DNA of 64,000 nt from Pontibacter kalidii (GCF_026278245.1 NZ_CP111079.1:994501-1058500), one strand, 5' to 3'. Shown: positions 34,845 through 44,252, counted from the stretch's first letter. Numbers and translations are program-made. Notes: generated from the sequence alone by a model not told the origin.

Positions 34845-35271
34845 CCTGGCATGCTATGGCGGTAGTATGAAGCCTATAACGCATTTACGCTTTCCAGGAG
34901 CGGAAGGCAGTGGTGTGCTCGTTCACCACCATTGAGGTAACAAGCTGGTGCGCTGCATGCCTGTGCTGTAGTTTGAACCCCAGAGGAGTGAGGCAAAAGA
35001 GATTCTAGCTACAGCCTTCTGTTGTTCGGATTGCAGGGTATCGTCTGATTCGAGGCACGGACAAAGGCATCATTCTCCCTCTTCAGGGACAGGGGTTTTA
35101 CGTTTAACCATTTTTGTTATCCTGGAAGTTGAAGATCCCGCACCTGTTTCGGAGGATCTTGTGGGCCAGTCGTAATACTTAACTTTTCTGGGAAGGGGCC
35201 TCTGTTTCTACCAGGTTTCTTAACAGAATGACAGAAGACTTTGTGCTCCGTAGCTTCAGAACTTAACGGCC
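34845..35271. other. Gap between convergent genes with no recognised gene
   Basis: About 430 bases between the DoxX-like gene and the end of the MscS gene, which converge. No reading frame, strong hairpin or repeat was recognised. A terminator for either gene must lie here but could not be identified. Confidence 0.45.
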
Positions 35272-36951
35272 CTACTCCTTAGGGGGAGCTTTTTCTTCGT
35301 TGTTGCCCTTGTCTCCAGCCAGGTAGAGTGCCTGCGTGGGCAGGGCAAAGCCTTTTCCGCCCACTTTCACCGCCTCCATCATCTGTAAATTCAGTTCTTC
35401 CTTCAGCTGTAGAAACTCATTAATATCACTGGTTAGCAGATAGGTGAAAATCTCCAGGTTCAGGGAATCATTGCCTATCTCTGTGAAACGCACGCGTGGG
35501 TCCTGGGCTACCTTGGGTTGCGACGCCAGGATAGACCGGAGCGTAACGAGGAGAGAGCGAATCTGATCGGGTGTGGTGTCATACCGCAGCCGGAGAACGG
35601 GGTTAAACAGGAAGCGGTCCCGATGGGCGTAATTCTCAATCCTTTGGGAGGAGAAGTCACCGTTGGGGATGGTCACGATGGTGCGCTCGTTAGTGCGGAT
35701 GCGGGTGGAACGCATACCTATCTGCTCTACTGTCCCCACCGTTTCACCTACTTTGCAGAAATCTCCCACGCGTATGGACTGGTCTGCAATGAGCGTTACG
35801 CTCCCCACGAAGTTTTCTACTGTTTTCTGTGCCCCCAGGGCCAGCGCGATACCGCCAATACCCAGCGCGGCGAGGCCGGTAGTTACATCAAACCCCAGCG
35901 TGTCCAATATGGCAATGGTGCCCAGCACAATCAGCGCAATCTTGGCGCCGCGACGCAGGAACAGGGCAACGGATATACCTGCCATGTTGCCGCGGCGGAT
36001 GAGCCTTCTTTCACTGAAATTAGTAATGGCATCCACGAGCCGCCAGAGCAGTAGCAGCACTGCCACCAATCCTACAATAACGGTCATTTCGCTGAACCGC
36101 TGCCGTACAATAATAGAGATGCCGACCTGCTGGCCCAAGACCACCAGAATCCATACCGATAAGTATAGCCGTATGGGTAAGGCAAATGCCTTAATAATGC
36201 CGAGGGTGGGCTCTTCCCTGGCTTTTCGCCAGCCTAAGCGGATGAGGTAGGTGACGACAGCGGTAATGCACCAGGCAATCAGGTAGGCCACCACCGCACA
36301 GGCCAGCATGGCCAGCCAGTGCCCAATCGGTACGCCTCCCCATTTATTCTCCTCCAGCACCGAAGGCAGCACCTTGTCGGTGATAGGGGCTGCGACCTCC
36401 TCCTCCAAGGGTGGGGTCCGCTGAACTGTCTGTGAGGAGAAAAGCCAGATGGGCCCGCCCTCTGGTCCTTCCGTCTTCTCAACGAAAACGTCGAAGGATT
36501 CCCCCTCGACAGTGGCGGTGCCCACACGGTCCAGGTTCGGGCCGATGCGATCTTCCTGGTAGCCGTTGGGGTCGTCACTCAGCCAGGACAAGGGCAGAAT
36601 CCTACCACGCTGGTCTAACATGCGTTGCAGCGCCCGTGCCAGCATGGCCCCATCCTGGTTTTCCTGCTGGGTGGTGTCGAGGTTTAAGTATAAAGCCGCC
36701 CTTGCATAATCTTCGTCTGCCACCGCGTCAATGAATCCGTCCACTGTTCCCCGGGGCGTGCGCCGCCCTAGCGAGTCATCGGGCCAGGTTGGCTCCAGCG
36801 CTTCCTGGAGATTTTCAGTTGTGTCGCTGGCTATTTCCTGTGCTAGGGAGGGCGTGGGGAAGGCAAAGAGGTGTATCAGGATTCCCAGGAGCAGAAGCAG
36901 GAAGCGGAGGTTGCCTATCCTTGGGTATGGTGTAGTTATCTCGTGTGGCAT
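35272..36951 (-). CDS. Mechanosensitive channel of the MscS family
   Basis: A 559-residue channel with a signal peptide (about residues 1-38, ending SLAQ) and a periplasmic domain to about residue 200. Four hydrophobic segments follow (about 212-235, 265-285, 290-310, 335-400). The pore helix and the beta domain are typical: TTGLAALGIGGIALALGAQKTVENFVGSV, then DQSIRVGDFCKVGETVGTVEQIGMRSTRIRTNERTIVTIPNG. It opens on membrane tension to release osmolytes. The large periplasmic part is longer than in E. coli MscS and its role is unknown. Confidence 0.92.
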   Translation of the reverse strand: MPHEITTPYPRIGNLRFLLLLLGILIHLFAFPTPSLAQEIASDTTENLQEALEPTWPDDSLGRRTPRGTVDGFIDAVADEDYARAALYLNLDTTQQENQDGAMLARALQRMLDQRGRILPLSWLSDDPNGYQEDRIGPNLDRVGTATVEGESFDVFVEKTEGPEGGPIWLFSSQTVQRTPPLEEEVAAPITDKVLPSVLEENKWGGVPIGHWLAMLACAVVAYLIAWCITAVVTYLIRLGWRKAREEPTLGIIKAFALPIRLYLSVWILVVLGQQVGISIIVRQRFSEMTVIVGLVAVLLLLWRLVDAITNFSERRLIRRGNMAGISVALFLRRGAKIALIVLGTIAILDTLGFDVTTGLAALGIGGIALALGAQKTVENFVGSVTLIADQSIRVGDFCKVGETVGTVEQIGMRSTRIRTNERTIVTIPNGDFSSQRIENYAHRDRFLFNPVLRLRYDTTPDQIRSLLVTLRSILASQPKVAQDPRVRFTEIGNDSLNLEIFTYLLTSDINEFLQLKEELNLQMMEAVKVGGKGFALPTQALYLAGDKGNNEEKAPPKE

Positions 36952-37305
36952 ATTTTGGTAAGCAGGCTTACGTTCGTAACGCTAAACAGGAAGAGCAGGT
37001 GCTCTAGGTATCTTAGCCCGGAGCTCGACTGTTTCCCCGACTTGTAACGGTGCCTCGTATCTGAGGTTGCCCTGCCTTGCGCATCTGAACCAATGAAAGT
37101 ATAGTATATAGCGCGGTCGGGATGGAAGGTACTAGGATAACGCGCTCTTAGCGCATGGAGCTTTTACTGAGACCTGGCTAGATTAACTCTGCTGAAAATG
37201 GCAGCCAAAGAAGTAGCTGCAGGGAAGCCTTTTCAACTGAAGCGTGGGGGTTGTATATATTTCGGTATTGAATATCTGCAAGTATAGTCAGATACGTGGG
37301 GGTGC
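36952..37305. other. Gap with no recognised gene
   Basis: About 350 bases between the MscS start and the stop of the AraC gene, both on the minus strand. AAGTATA motifs occur at about 37096 and 37279. It should contain the MscS promoter, which could not be placed. Confidence 0.4.
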
Positions 37306-38184
37306 TCACTTGTTTTTTGTCCTGAACTGCTCCGGGGTAAGGCCTGTATGCTTTTTAAAAAAGCGGAAAAAATAGGTGTTGTCGAAATACCCGAGCTCAG
37401 CGGCTATCTGTGAACTCGTCAATTCGGCATGTACCAACAGCCTTTGTGCTTCCAGCAGGGTTCGGTACTGTATAAGTTCCTTTGTTGTGTTGCCCAAGGA
37501 GTTTTTACAGGTTTCGTTTAAGTACTTGGGAGTTACGTGCAGACGTTCTGCATAAAAAGCCACGGGCTGGTGTTCCTTATAATGCAAATCAATGAGTTTC
37601 TCCAGGTTTTGCAGGAGTGTTTGCTCTTTCCCTCTAAATCCTGTTTGTGCCTCATTTGGCTGGTACAGGCGGTAGAGTTGAATCAAGAGAATATCCAGGT
37701 ACCTGCTCAGCATGACCTCCCGCATCGGCCTGGTCTGGCTGTGCTCCTCCCGGAGCAGTAGCAGAATCGGCATCAGCGCAGCTTCATGCTCTTCTGTGAT
37801 ACTGAGGACTGGGTTGTAAAGCAGGGCATTAAAAAATGGAAACTCAAACAATAACTTATTAGGGTACTCCCTGGCATAAAACTCCTGCGTGAAGAAGATA
37901 ATATAGCCATCGGCATCCGTGGAAAGTTGCCAGCTGTGCACCTGCCCGGGCGTCATAAAAAACACTGTTCCCGGCTTTACTTCATACTCCTTAAAATCAA
38001 TGGTATGTGTTCCTGAGCCTTGCGTCACAAAAAGAATTATATAGAAGTTGTGCTTGTGAGGCTCACGGATGAAAAGATGCTCCTGCAGGTGGCTTGCGAA
38101 GGAGCTAAAATAGAAGTATCGGTCTTTATGCGTCAGGGCTTCGAAATCCTGTATTTGGTAAATGGGTAAATGTTCCTTCTGCAT
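37306..38184 (-). CDS. AraC family transcriptional regulator
   Basis: A 292-residue regulator. The N-terminal cupin-type sensor domain (about residues 25-130) shows HKHNFYIILFVTQGSGTHTIDFKEYEVKPGTVFFMTPGQVHSW. The C-terminal DNA-binding domain (about 195-290) has two helix-turn-helices, PVAFYAERLHVTPKYLNETCK and SSQIAAELGYFDNTYFFRFFKKHTGLTPEQFR. It lies 156 bases upstream of, and divergent from, the DUF983 gene. The ligand and target are unknown. Confidence 0.93.
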   Translation of the reverse strand: MQKEHLPIYQIQDFEALTHKDRYFYFSSFASHLQEHLFIREPHKHNFYIILFVTQGSGTHTIDFKEYEVKPGTVFFMTPGQVHSWQLSTDADGYIIFFTQEFYAREYPNKLLFEFPFFNALLYNPVLSITEEHEAALMPILLLLREEHSQTRPMREVMLSRYLDILLIQLYRLYQPNEAQTGFRGKEQTLLQNLEKLIDLHYKEHQPVAFYAERLHVTPKYLNETCKNSLGNTTKELIQYRTLLEAQRLLVHAELTSSQIAAELGYFDNTYFFRFFKKHTGLTPEQFRTKNK

Positions 38185-38339
38185 ATATATTGTTTACGCA
38201 GCCCAAGTCACTAAAGGATTATCCTGTGGGCCGGCCTACTCCTGCTATAGTATAAAAGTACAGTAATTCGTCGAGTTTGTGCCGAGATACTATCCTATTG
38301 CTGTCGTATTTTTGTTGTGTTAGTAGATGAACTGAACAA

Positions 38340-38741
38340 ATGAGCCAGAGACATTCACTTTTATATAGCGTGGCAACAGTTAAATGCCCGCGATGCCGTG
38401 AGGGAAACATGTTTCCGGAGGGCACCTTGTATACGACAAAGTTTGCAGACATGCATAAGAACTGCCCATGCTGCGGACTGGCTTTGGAACCCGAGCCGGG
38501 CTATTACTATGGCGCCATGTATGTGAGCTTTGCTTTTAACGTGGGTATTTTCCTGGTGTCGCTCTTTATACTTTACCGGTTTTTGGGCGAGGTGACCATG
38601 GCTATGATGTTAGGTGTGGTGGGCGTTATCGTAATTGGGCTCCTGCCGATCATTTTCAGGTTATCAAGGGTACTCTGGATTAACATTTTCATCAGGTATG
38701 AAGGGCCCTGCAGCGAGCTGCCGAAGAAAGTAGAGCCTTAG
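38340..38741 (+). CDS. DUF983 family membrane protein with zinc-ribbon-like cysteines
   Basis: A 133-residue protein. The N-terminal cytoplasmic part has two Cys pairs (CPRCREGNMF and CPCCGLAL) that may bind zinc. EPGYYYGAMYVSFAFNVGIF and two hydrophobic segments (about residues 60-78 and 85-106) follow, as in DUF983. The function is unknown. It is divergent from the AraC gene. Confidence 0.85.
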   Translation: MSQRHSLLYSVATVKCPRCREGNMFPEGTLYTTKFADMHKNCPCCGLALEPEPGYYYGAMYVSFAFNVGIFLVSLFILYRFLGEVTMAMMLGVVGVIVIGLLPIIFRLSRVLWINIFIRYEGPCSELPKKVEP

Positions 38742-39638
38742 TACCTCTTTTATATCCATATTAGATTAGGTAAAAGTATTCTACCGGCTTAATCCTGTAG
38801 CAGTCTCTAACCATACTTTACGTCCTGGCCTTCAGCGGAGTGCTTGTCGCGTGGCAGCTGTGCGAGGGTAGTTGATGGATATCGAAGTATGGATGGAGAA
38901 TGGAAGCTGCAAACATAACCGGCAACAGGTGAAGGTTGACTATACTTGGCGCACGCCCTTTTAGCTGACCACAGTGCTGTTTTTCCCAACCTTATAAAGC
39001 GTCCTTCCGCTTGTGGAAGAATACGCAAAGAGCCACTTACAACAGCTAAGGTTGGCCCCTTTAACAAAAATCACTCCCTTCCTGGAACCGAACCCCATTC
39101 CTGCAGGCTCAGCCTAAGCTCTTAAGGTGTGAAATCCTGTTCTATTACTGCCTCTATTTGTAAAGCGGTCATCGTTAAAAGTATAAGCGCAGCATGTGTT
39201 GCTGACTGTCGGGCGGGTCGTGGCAAGGTTACTATACTAGCGGAATACTGAAAGACATGATCTGCACGCGTCACCTTTTGGTGCAGGCGGCGCTGAGAAT
39301 AGATCTGCACACGGCTAAGCAATGATCTTATAAATCGGTCGGCTTCTAAAAAATAAAATTTATGTTGCGCTATCGTTTAGCGCAAAAGGCTGTATTTGTA
39401 TCTTTGTCTGCGCAGTTCTATACTTCCTCCCGCCATTTTCGGCAAACCTTGAGGCTGCCAGGCTGTTTACAAAAACGCTACACCACCTAGACAGGCTTTG
39501 GATAGAGTAGTTTCCGTTCCCTCTTATAGATGTTTCACCCGAGTGAGTGCCTTATATCACAACTATAAATTTATAGCAAGTAGAGGCTTCTGTGGATAAC
39601 ACGTGGTAAGTTGGATGTGCAAGTATGAATTATAATAT
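38742..39638. other. Long gap upstream of the two-component system
   Basis: About 900 bases. Minus-strand frames at 38807-39067 and 39122-39322 have no protein-like features and are not called. The region holds a perfect 8-bp palindromic hairpin and a candidate promoter (listed separately). AAGTATA-type motifs are seen near 38940, 39178 and 39418. Confidence 0.5.
39365..39406 (+). promoter_or_regulatory. Candidate promoter with a palindrome next to its -33 region
   Basis: TATCTTTG at 39399-39406 fits the Bacteroidota -7 consensus TAnnTTTG. TTGCGCTA (39365-39372) and TAGCGCAA (39378-39385) form a perfect 8-bp inverted repeat with a 5-base loop. It lies just where the -33 element is expected, so it may be an operator. 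The two-component genes start about 230 bases downstream. Confidence 0.4.
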
Positions 39639-40316
39639 ATGAAAGTATTATTGTTAGAGGATGAGCCAAAGGTCGTTTCCCTCATTAAAAGAGGGTTAGA
39701 GGGTGAAGGTTATGAGATTTCAGTGGCAATGGACGGGTTCACGGCGCTGAAAATGGTAGGGCTGAACCACTACGATATTATAATTCTGGACATTATGGTG
39801 CCCGGTATGAATGGTTTAGAAGTATGTAAACACATCAGAGAGGCAGATCATAGCACACCGATTCTCATTCTGTCGGCCCTTGGCTCCACGGAGCATATTG
39901 TGGCCGGCTTCAACTCCGTGGCCGATGATTACATGGTCAAGCCTTTTAACTTGGCGGAGCTGCGTGTCCGTATGCAAAGCCTGATCAGGAGGTCTAATAG
40001 GGATTTAACAAAGCACAACTTTATTACCTTGGCTGACCTGAGAGTTGACTTTGACACGATGGAAGTGACGCGAAACAATAAGCTAATCTCACTGACCGGA
40101 ACAGAGTTTCGCTTGCTGGAGTACCTTCTCAAAAATAAGAGAAAGGTTTTACCACGCCTCGACATCCTTGAGAACGTGTGGGGGGCAGATTTTGACATGG
40201 GAACAAATGTGGTGGACGTCTATATAAACTACCTGAGAAAAAAGATAGATAAGGATTTTAGCCCTAAGCTAATTCATACGGTAGTGGGGGTAGGATATGT
40301 GATGCGGGCTCAGTAA
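39639..40316 (+). CDS. OmpR family response regulator
   Basis: A 225-residue response regulator. The receiver domain (residues 1-115) keeps the acidic pair ED at 7-8, the phosphorylation site D51 and the conserved Lys in YMVKPF. The winged-helix DNA-binding domain (about 125-225) shows LTGTEFRLLEYLLKNKRKVLPRLDILENVWG and VDVYINYLRKKI. The kinase gene starts one base after its stop. The nearest target candidate is the porin-urease module 2 promoter, with three direct repeats at 41908-41940. Confidence 0.95.
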   Translation: MKVLLLEDEPKVVSLIKRGLEGEGYEISVAMDGFTALKMVGLNHYDIIILDIMVPGMNGLEVCKHIREADHSTPILILSALGSTEHIVAGFNSVADDYMVKPFNLAELRVRMQSLIRRSNRDLTKHNFITLADLRVDFDTMEVTRNNKLISLTGTEFRLLEYLLKNKRKVLPRLDILENVWGADFDMGTNVVDVYINYLRKKIDKDFSPKLIHTVVGVGYVMRAQ

Positions 40317-40317
40317 G

Positions 40318-41718
40318 ATGAAACTTCAATATTCTCTTATTCTGATATTTACTGGCTTGATGGCCCTGATACTATTGGGGATCAACCTGGTGATGTATTC
40401 GATGTCTTCAGGTTACAGGGAACACGGGTTTTACAATAGTATGGAAAACAGTGCTACCATTGTTGCCAGTGCAGTGCTGCAGCAGGAGAAGGCAGATGAC
40501 TTTTATGCCATCAGGAATAATATCTTGCAGCACCTAGAAGATGAGGAGGAGTATATCTTGCGCATCAAACCGGGGAGCAAAGACATTGACTTCCCGACTT
40601 CGTTGCCTCTGGATGAGTCGTTTTATCGGCAAGCGATTACTAACGGCCGAGCACGTCACTATGAAGATGGCATCTACTATGTTGCGCTTTATACGAACAA
40701 CAACGAAGGGGAGGATGACATTCTGGTAGTCTCGACTGCCCGGGACGTGGAGGGGGATGCCTACCGCAAAAGGCTGAGAACAACGCTTGCCGTTACCTAC
40801 CTGGGCGCTGTTTTAACCATGGGCCTCACCAGCCTGTTCTTTTCCAGAAAGCTTTTTGGGCAGATGGTTAAAATCATCCAGAAGGTGAACAGCATCAATG
40901 TCTTTAACCTGAATGACAGGCTGGAGAAAGAGCCCAGTCTGGAAGAGATCAGCAAGTTGCAGGACACGTTGAATGAAATGCTGAACCGAATCGAGGCGGC
41001 TTTCAAAGCGCAGCAGGACTATGTGAGCAACACCTCCCACTCGCTCCGCACCCCGCTCACCATTATTGCGGGAGAGGCAGAACTGGCCTTGCGCAGCATT
41101 GAGAAGGGCCACAAGGCCGAGTACTCGCTTCAAATGATCATGCAGGAAGCAGAGAAGCTGAAGCATACAGTAAACACCCTACTGGAGCTTGTGAAAGTGA
41201 TTGGAAGCGGTAGGAAAGACACCTGGAAAGTGACCAGGCTGGATGAGGTGCTTAACAGCGTGACCCATACAATAAGCAAAATGGATGAGAGCTTCAAGAT
41301 GAGGATAGACTACAGCGACCTGCCGGATAATGATTCTCTGCTCTGTGTTAGCGCAAATGAGCACCTGCTGGATCTGGCGCTGTCCAATATCATCCTGAAC
41401 GGGTTTAAGTACTCCGGTAACAAGGAGGTTAAGGTGAAGCTAATCCCCGAAAAGGACACCATCCGAGTGGAGGTGACAGACTTTGGCATCGGCATTCCGG
41501 AAGAAGAGCAGCAACTAATCTTTACGCCGTACTTCCGGGCCTCCAACACCGAAGGCTTCGAAGGATTTGGCATTGGCCTCCCGCTAGCCCTCGAGATTAT
41601 GCGGATGCACAACGGCGACATACGAGTGAACTCCAGAGAAGGGAAAGGGACTACTGTGCAGGTAATTCTGCCTGTCGCCAAACCGCAGCAGCCCGAAATG
41701 CAGGGGCAGGAAGTATAG
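40318..41718 (+). CDS. Sensor histidine kinase
   Basis: A 466-residue membrane kinase. Two membrane helices (about residues 7-28 and 158-178) flank a periplasmic sensor of about 130 residues. A HAMP-like segment and the phospho-accepting motif NTSHSLRTPLT follow. The ATPase domain has NIILNGFKYSG (N box), VTDFGIGIPEE (G1), YFRASNTEGFEGFGIGLPLAL (F and G2). The residue after the phospho-His is Ser rather than the usual Glu. It acts with the OmpR-type regulator encoded upstream. The signal is not known; metal, urea or pH are the obvious candidates. Confidence 0.95.
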   Translation: MKLQYSLILIFTGLMALILLGINLVMYSMSSGYREHGFYNSMENSATIVASAVLQQEKADDFYAIRNNILQHLEDEEEYILRIKPGSKDIDFPTSLPLDESFYRQAITNGRARHYEDGIYYVALYTNNNEGEDDILVVSTARDVEGDAYRKRLRTTLAVTYLGAVLTMGLTSLFFSRKLFGQMVKIIQKVNSINVFNLNDRLEKEPSLEEISKLQDTLNEMLNRIEAAFKAQQDYVSNTSHSLRTPLTIIAGEAELALRSIEKGHKAEYSLQMIMQEAEKLKHTVNTLLELVKVIGSGRKDTWKVTRLDEVLNSVTHTISKMDESFKMRIDYSDLPDNDSLLCVSANEHLLDLALSNIILNGFKYSGNKEVKVKLIPEKDTIRVEVTDFGIGIPEEEQQLIFTPYFRASNTEGFEGFGIGLPLALEIMRMHNGDIRVNSREGKGTTVQVILPVAKPQQPEMQGQEV

Positions 41719-41804
41719 CTGTTCATGTCATGAAGTATAAAAGCCTTGCTTGGCAACACATAGTACTTTTTAAGTAAAAAGTTAAGCAGGCGCACTGCCT
41801 CACT

Positions 41805-41839
41805 AAAAGTCCTCTCTAATAGTTAGAGAGGACTTTTTT
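41805..41839 (+). terminator. Strong rho-independent terminator after the two-component genes
   Basis: A perfect 15-bp stem (41805-41819 with 41823-41837) closes a 3-base loop and merges into a T-run. It isolates the kinase transcript from the porin-urease operon, which has its own promoter downstream. Confidence 0.93.
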
Positions 41840-41907
41840 ATCTCCCTCTTTCTGAGCAGAATAGCTCAGGGAAGCCTACCTGACGCAAAAAGACTCCCTA
41901 AAAACAG

Positions 41908-41940
41908 ATTCTAATCTCATTCTAATCTCATTCTTAAATG
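41908..41940 (+). promoter_or_regulatory. Three direct repeats, likely response-regulator binding sites
   Basis: ATTCTAATCTC occurs twice in perfect tandem (41908-41918, 41919-41929), followed by a partial third copy (41930-41940). The 11-bp period matches side-by-side binding of OmpR/PhoB dimers on one face of the helix. It lies 19 bases upstream of a -7-like TACCTTCG at 41959-41966, so a bound regulator would sit at the -33 region. Confidence 0.75.
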
Positions 41941-41958
41941 AGCTTAATACCCCCGGTG

Positions 41959-41966
41959 TACCTTCG
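41959..41966 (+). promoter_or_regulatory. Candidate -7 element of the porin-urease operon
   Basis: TACCTTCG fits the Bacteroidota TAnnTTTG pattern with one change. There is no good -33 TTG, which fits a promoter that depends on an activator bound to the repeats at 41908-41940. The leader to the porin start codon would be about 90 bases. Confidence 0.5.
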
Positions 41967-42061
41967 TGACTAATAGTACTTTCATTTTGTAAGCAGCCCG
42001 GCATAAGTGCCATGTTTTGAGGCTGTCCAATTAGGTAACACAAGTTAAAGGCGATTAAAGC

Positions 42062-43459
42062 ATGTTTAGAAGATTTATAGGAGTGTCCTTGTTCAGTTTA
42101 GGTGTATGTCTCTTTTCTACACAACCAGTTAAGGCGCAGTATGCCCCTGAGTATAACGAGGGCCTCAAAATAAATCTGAATGACAAGGATGATTATTACA
42201 TCCGGTTTATGCTCTGGAACCAGATATGGGCACGGGCTACGGAGCAGAATCCCGGCACACTGGTAAACGGTACCCCACAGGAGAAGTCTTTTGATATCGG
42301 GGCGCGTCGCTTGCGCATGCTGGCCATGGCGCAGCTGTCTCCGCGGTTCATGATTATGACCCACTTTGGCATCAACAGCCAGACCTTTGTGGGGGGAGGG
42401 GCCGCAGGCAGCGGTGGCACCGGGAGCTATGGAGCCGGTAAAAAGCCGGGGATGTTCTTCCATGACTTTACAAGTGAGTATACCCTTTTCCCGGCGGTTG
42501 ATTCCTATACCGGGCAGAAGCACAAGTTTTCGATGACCCTGGGAGCAGGCATCCATTATTGGATGGGATTGTCACGCATGACCATGGCCAGCACCACCAA
42601 CTTCCTCACCCTGGATTCTCCTGGCTTCAATTTTCCAAACGTTGACCAGAGCGACCAGTTTGTGCGCATGTTCGGGATATTTGCCAAGGGCAAGGTCGAC
42701 AAATTAGAGTACAGGGTAAGCGTGAACAAGCCCTTCGCCACTAACCTGGTGCCGGAGCAGGAGAATGTGGCCGTCGACAACAACGGCAGCAGCAAGCCCT
42801 ATGTAGCCGGTTACTTTGAATACCAGTTCCTGGACCAGGAGTCGAACACGCTGCCTTTCAAGGTGGGCACTTACCTGGGGCAGAAGCGCGTGTTTAACAT
42901 CGGCGTCGGTTTCAACGCCCAGCAAGACGGAACCATGAGCCTGCAGAACGGCCAGTATAAATCCCATAACATCGCCTTGCTGGCGGGAGATATGTTCATA
43001 GACCTGCCCTTCAGCGTCGGTTCGAAAGACATGTCCCTGACTTCCTACACGGTTGCGTACCGCTACGACTACGGCCCGAACTACCTGCGCCACTCGGGCA
43101 CCATGAACCTGGGCACTAACGACTCGAATTACGATGGGCCCAGGTCTATCTCAGGTTCCGGCAACGCCAGGCCGATGCTGGGCACCGGTGATATTTACTA
43201 TAGCCAGGCGGGTCTTCTGCTGCCCCGCTTAGGTGAGCAGGACAAGGTACGGCTCCAGCCTTTTGTGGCCTATACACGAAAGAACCTGGACGCGCTGGAG
43301 AAGGGCGGCGACTACTGGGACTTTGGTAGCAATGTGCTCATTCAGCAGCACAATGCCAAGGTGTCCTTTCAGTACTCACTTAGACCCAATTACATAGCAA
43401 CCGATCACATTGATGGTAACAGGGGCGAGTTTATAGTTCAATTCCAGACTTTCCTGTAA
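42062..43459 (+). CDS. Outer-membrane porin preceding urease module 2
   Basis: A 465-residue protein with a signal peptide (residues 1-25, ending VKA). The body has the alternating pattern of barrel strands (YIRFMLWNQIWAR, RMLAMAQLSPRFMIMTHFG, YRVSVNKPF, KVSFQYSLRPNY) and a last strand that ends FIVQFQTFL with the terminal aromatic and Leu. A loop near residues 115-135 is rich in Gly. It is 30 bases upstream of ureA and has no terminator between, so it belongs to the urease operon. A role in urea or metal passage across the outer membrane is inferred from position only. Confidence 0.85.
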   Translation: MFRRFIGVSLFSLGVCLFSTQPVKAQYAPEYNEGLKINLNDKDDYYIRFMLWNQIWARATEQNPGTLVNGTPQEKSFDIGARRLRMLAMAQLSPRFMIMTHFGINSQTFVGGGAAGSGGTGSYGAGKKPGMFFHDFTSEYTLFPAVDSYTGQKHKFSMTLGAGIHYWMGLSRMTMASTTNFLTLDSPGFNFPNVDQSDQFVRMFGIFAKGKVDKLEYRVSVNKPFATNLVPEQENVAVDNNGSSKPYVAGYFEYQFLDQESNTLPFKVGTYLGQKRVFNIGVGFNAQQDGTMSLQNGQYKSHNIALLAGDMFIDLPFSVGSKDMSLTSYTVAYRYDYGPNYLRHSGTMNLGTNDSNYDGPRSISGSGNARPMLGTGDIYYSQAGLLLPRLGEQDKVRLQPFVAYTRKNLDALEKGGDYWDFGSNVLIQQHNAKVSFQYSLRPNYIATDHIDGNRGEFIVQFQTFL

Positions 43460-43489
43460 AGTATTCCTTTTCATAAACAATAAATAACT

Positions 43490-43795
43490 ATGCACTTAAA
43501 CCCAGTAGAACAAGAAAAACTAATGCTGCATTTGGCGGGAGAGCTTGCCGCCAAAAGGTTAAAAAGAGGTGTGAAGCTCAATTACCCTGAGTCCATTGCT
43601 TATATCTGTGGTATCCTGATGGAAGAGGCCCGTGACGGTAAAAAAACGGTGGCAGAGCTTATGAAATACGGTGCACAGCTCCTGAAGAAGAACCAGGTGA
43701 TGGAAGGGGTACCGGAGATGATACATTTCGTCCAGATAGAGGTAACCTTCCCGGACGGCGTGAAGCTCATCACGGTGGACCATCCAATCCGCTAA
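43490..43795 (+). CDS. ureA: Urease gamma subunit (module 2)
   Basis: A 101-residue UreA, matching module 1 in length. The text [27 protein letters not shown] and the end [11 protein letters not shown] are canonical. It has no signal peptide. It differs from the module 1 copy mainly at surface positions, and the DNA differs at many silent sites. It follows the porin gene by 30 bases and precedes ureB by 35. Confidence 0.97.
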   Translation: MHLNPVEQEKLMLHLAGELAAKRLKRGVKLNYPESIAYICGILMEEARDGKKTVAELMKYGAQLLKKNQVMEGVPEMIHFVQIEVTFPDGVKLITVDHPIR

Positions 43796-43830
43796 CACTA
43801 ATCCAACGCAAAACATTATTATTTACAACT

Positions 43831-44226
43831 ATGATACCAGGTGAATACATACTCAAGAAGGGGGAGATAAAAGCCAATCAGAAGGGAAAGACCGTACGCG
43901 TCAAGGTTGCCAACACCGGAGACCGCCCTATTCAGGTAGGTTCTCATTATCACTTCTTCGAAACGAATAAGGCGCTGGAATTTGACCGGGCAGCAACACT
44001 AGGCATGCGCCTGAACATTCCGGCCAGCACGGCAGTGAGGTTTGAGCCCGGGGAAAAGAAGACCGTGGTCTTGGTAGAGATAGGCGGTAAAAAGCTCATT
44101 CACGGCTTCAATAACCTGACGGAAGGCGATGTGTCGAAGAAGAGCGTCCGGGAAAATGCTCTCAAAAAGGCGCAAAAAGAAGGGTACAAGGGAGCTACCA
44201 CTACCAAAACTACCAAGAAGAAATAA
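43831..44226 (+). CDS. ureB: Urease beta subunit (module 2)
   Basis: A 131-residue UreB. The body ([46 protein letters not shown]) is close to module 1. The tail is again Lys/Thr-rich (TTTKTTKKK), longer than in typical beta subunits. The tail differs in sequence between modules but keeps its basic charge, so charge may be what matters. ureC starts 27 bases downstream, the same spacing as in module 1. Confidence 0.97.
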   Translation: MIPGEYILKKGEIKANQKGKTVRVKVANTGDRPIQVGSHYHFFETNKALEFDRAATLGMRLNIPASTAVRFEPGEKKTVVLVEIGGKKLIHGFNNLTEGDVSKKSVRENALKKAQKEGYKGATTTKTTKKK

Positions 44227-44252
44227 GGTAATCATCAACTAACTAAGGAACC

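Noticed and set aside
38807..39322. Two minus-strand frames in the gap before the two-component genes
   Set aside because: No family motif, low-complexity text and no upstream signals. The region is better explained as promoter and spacer DNA.
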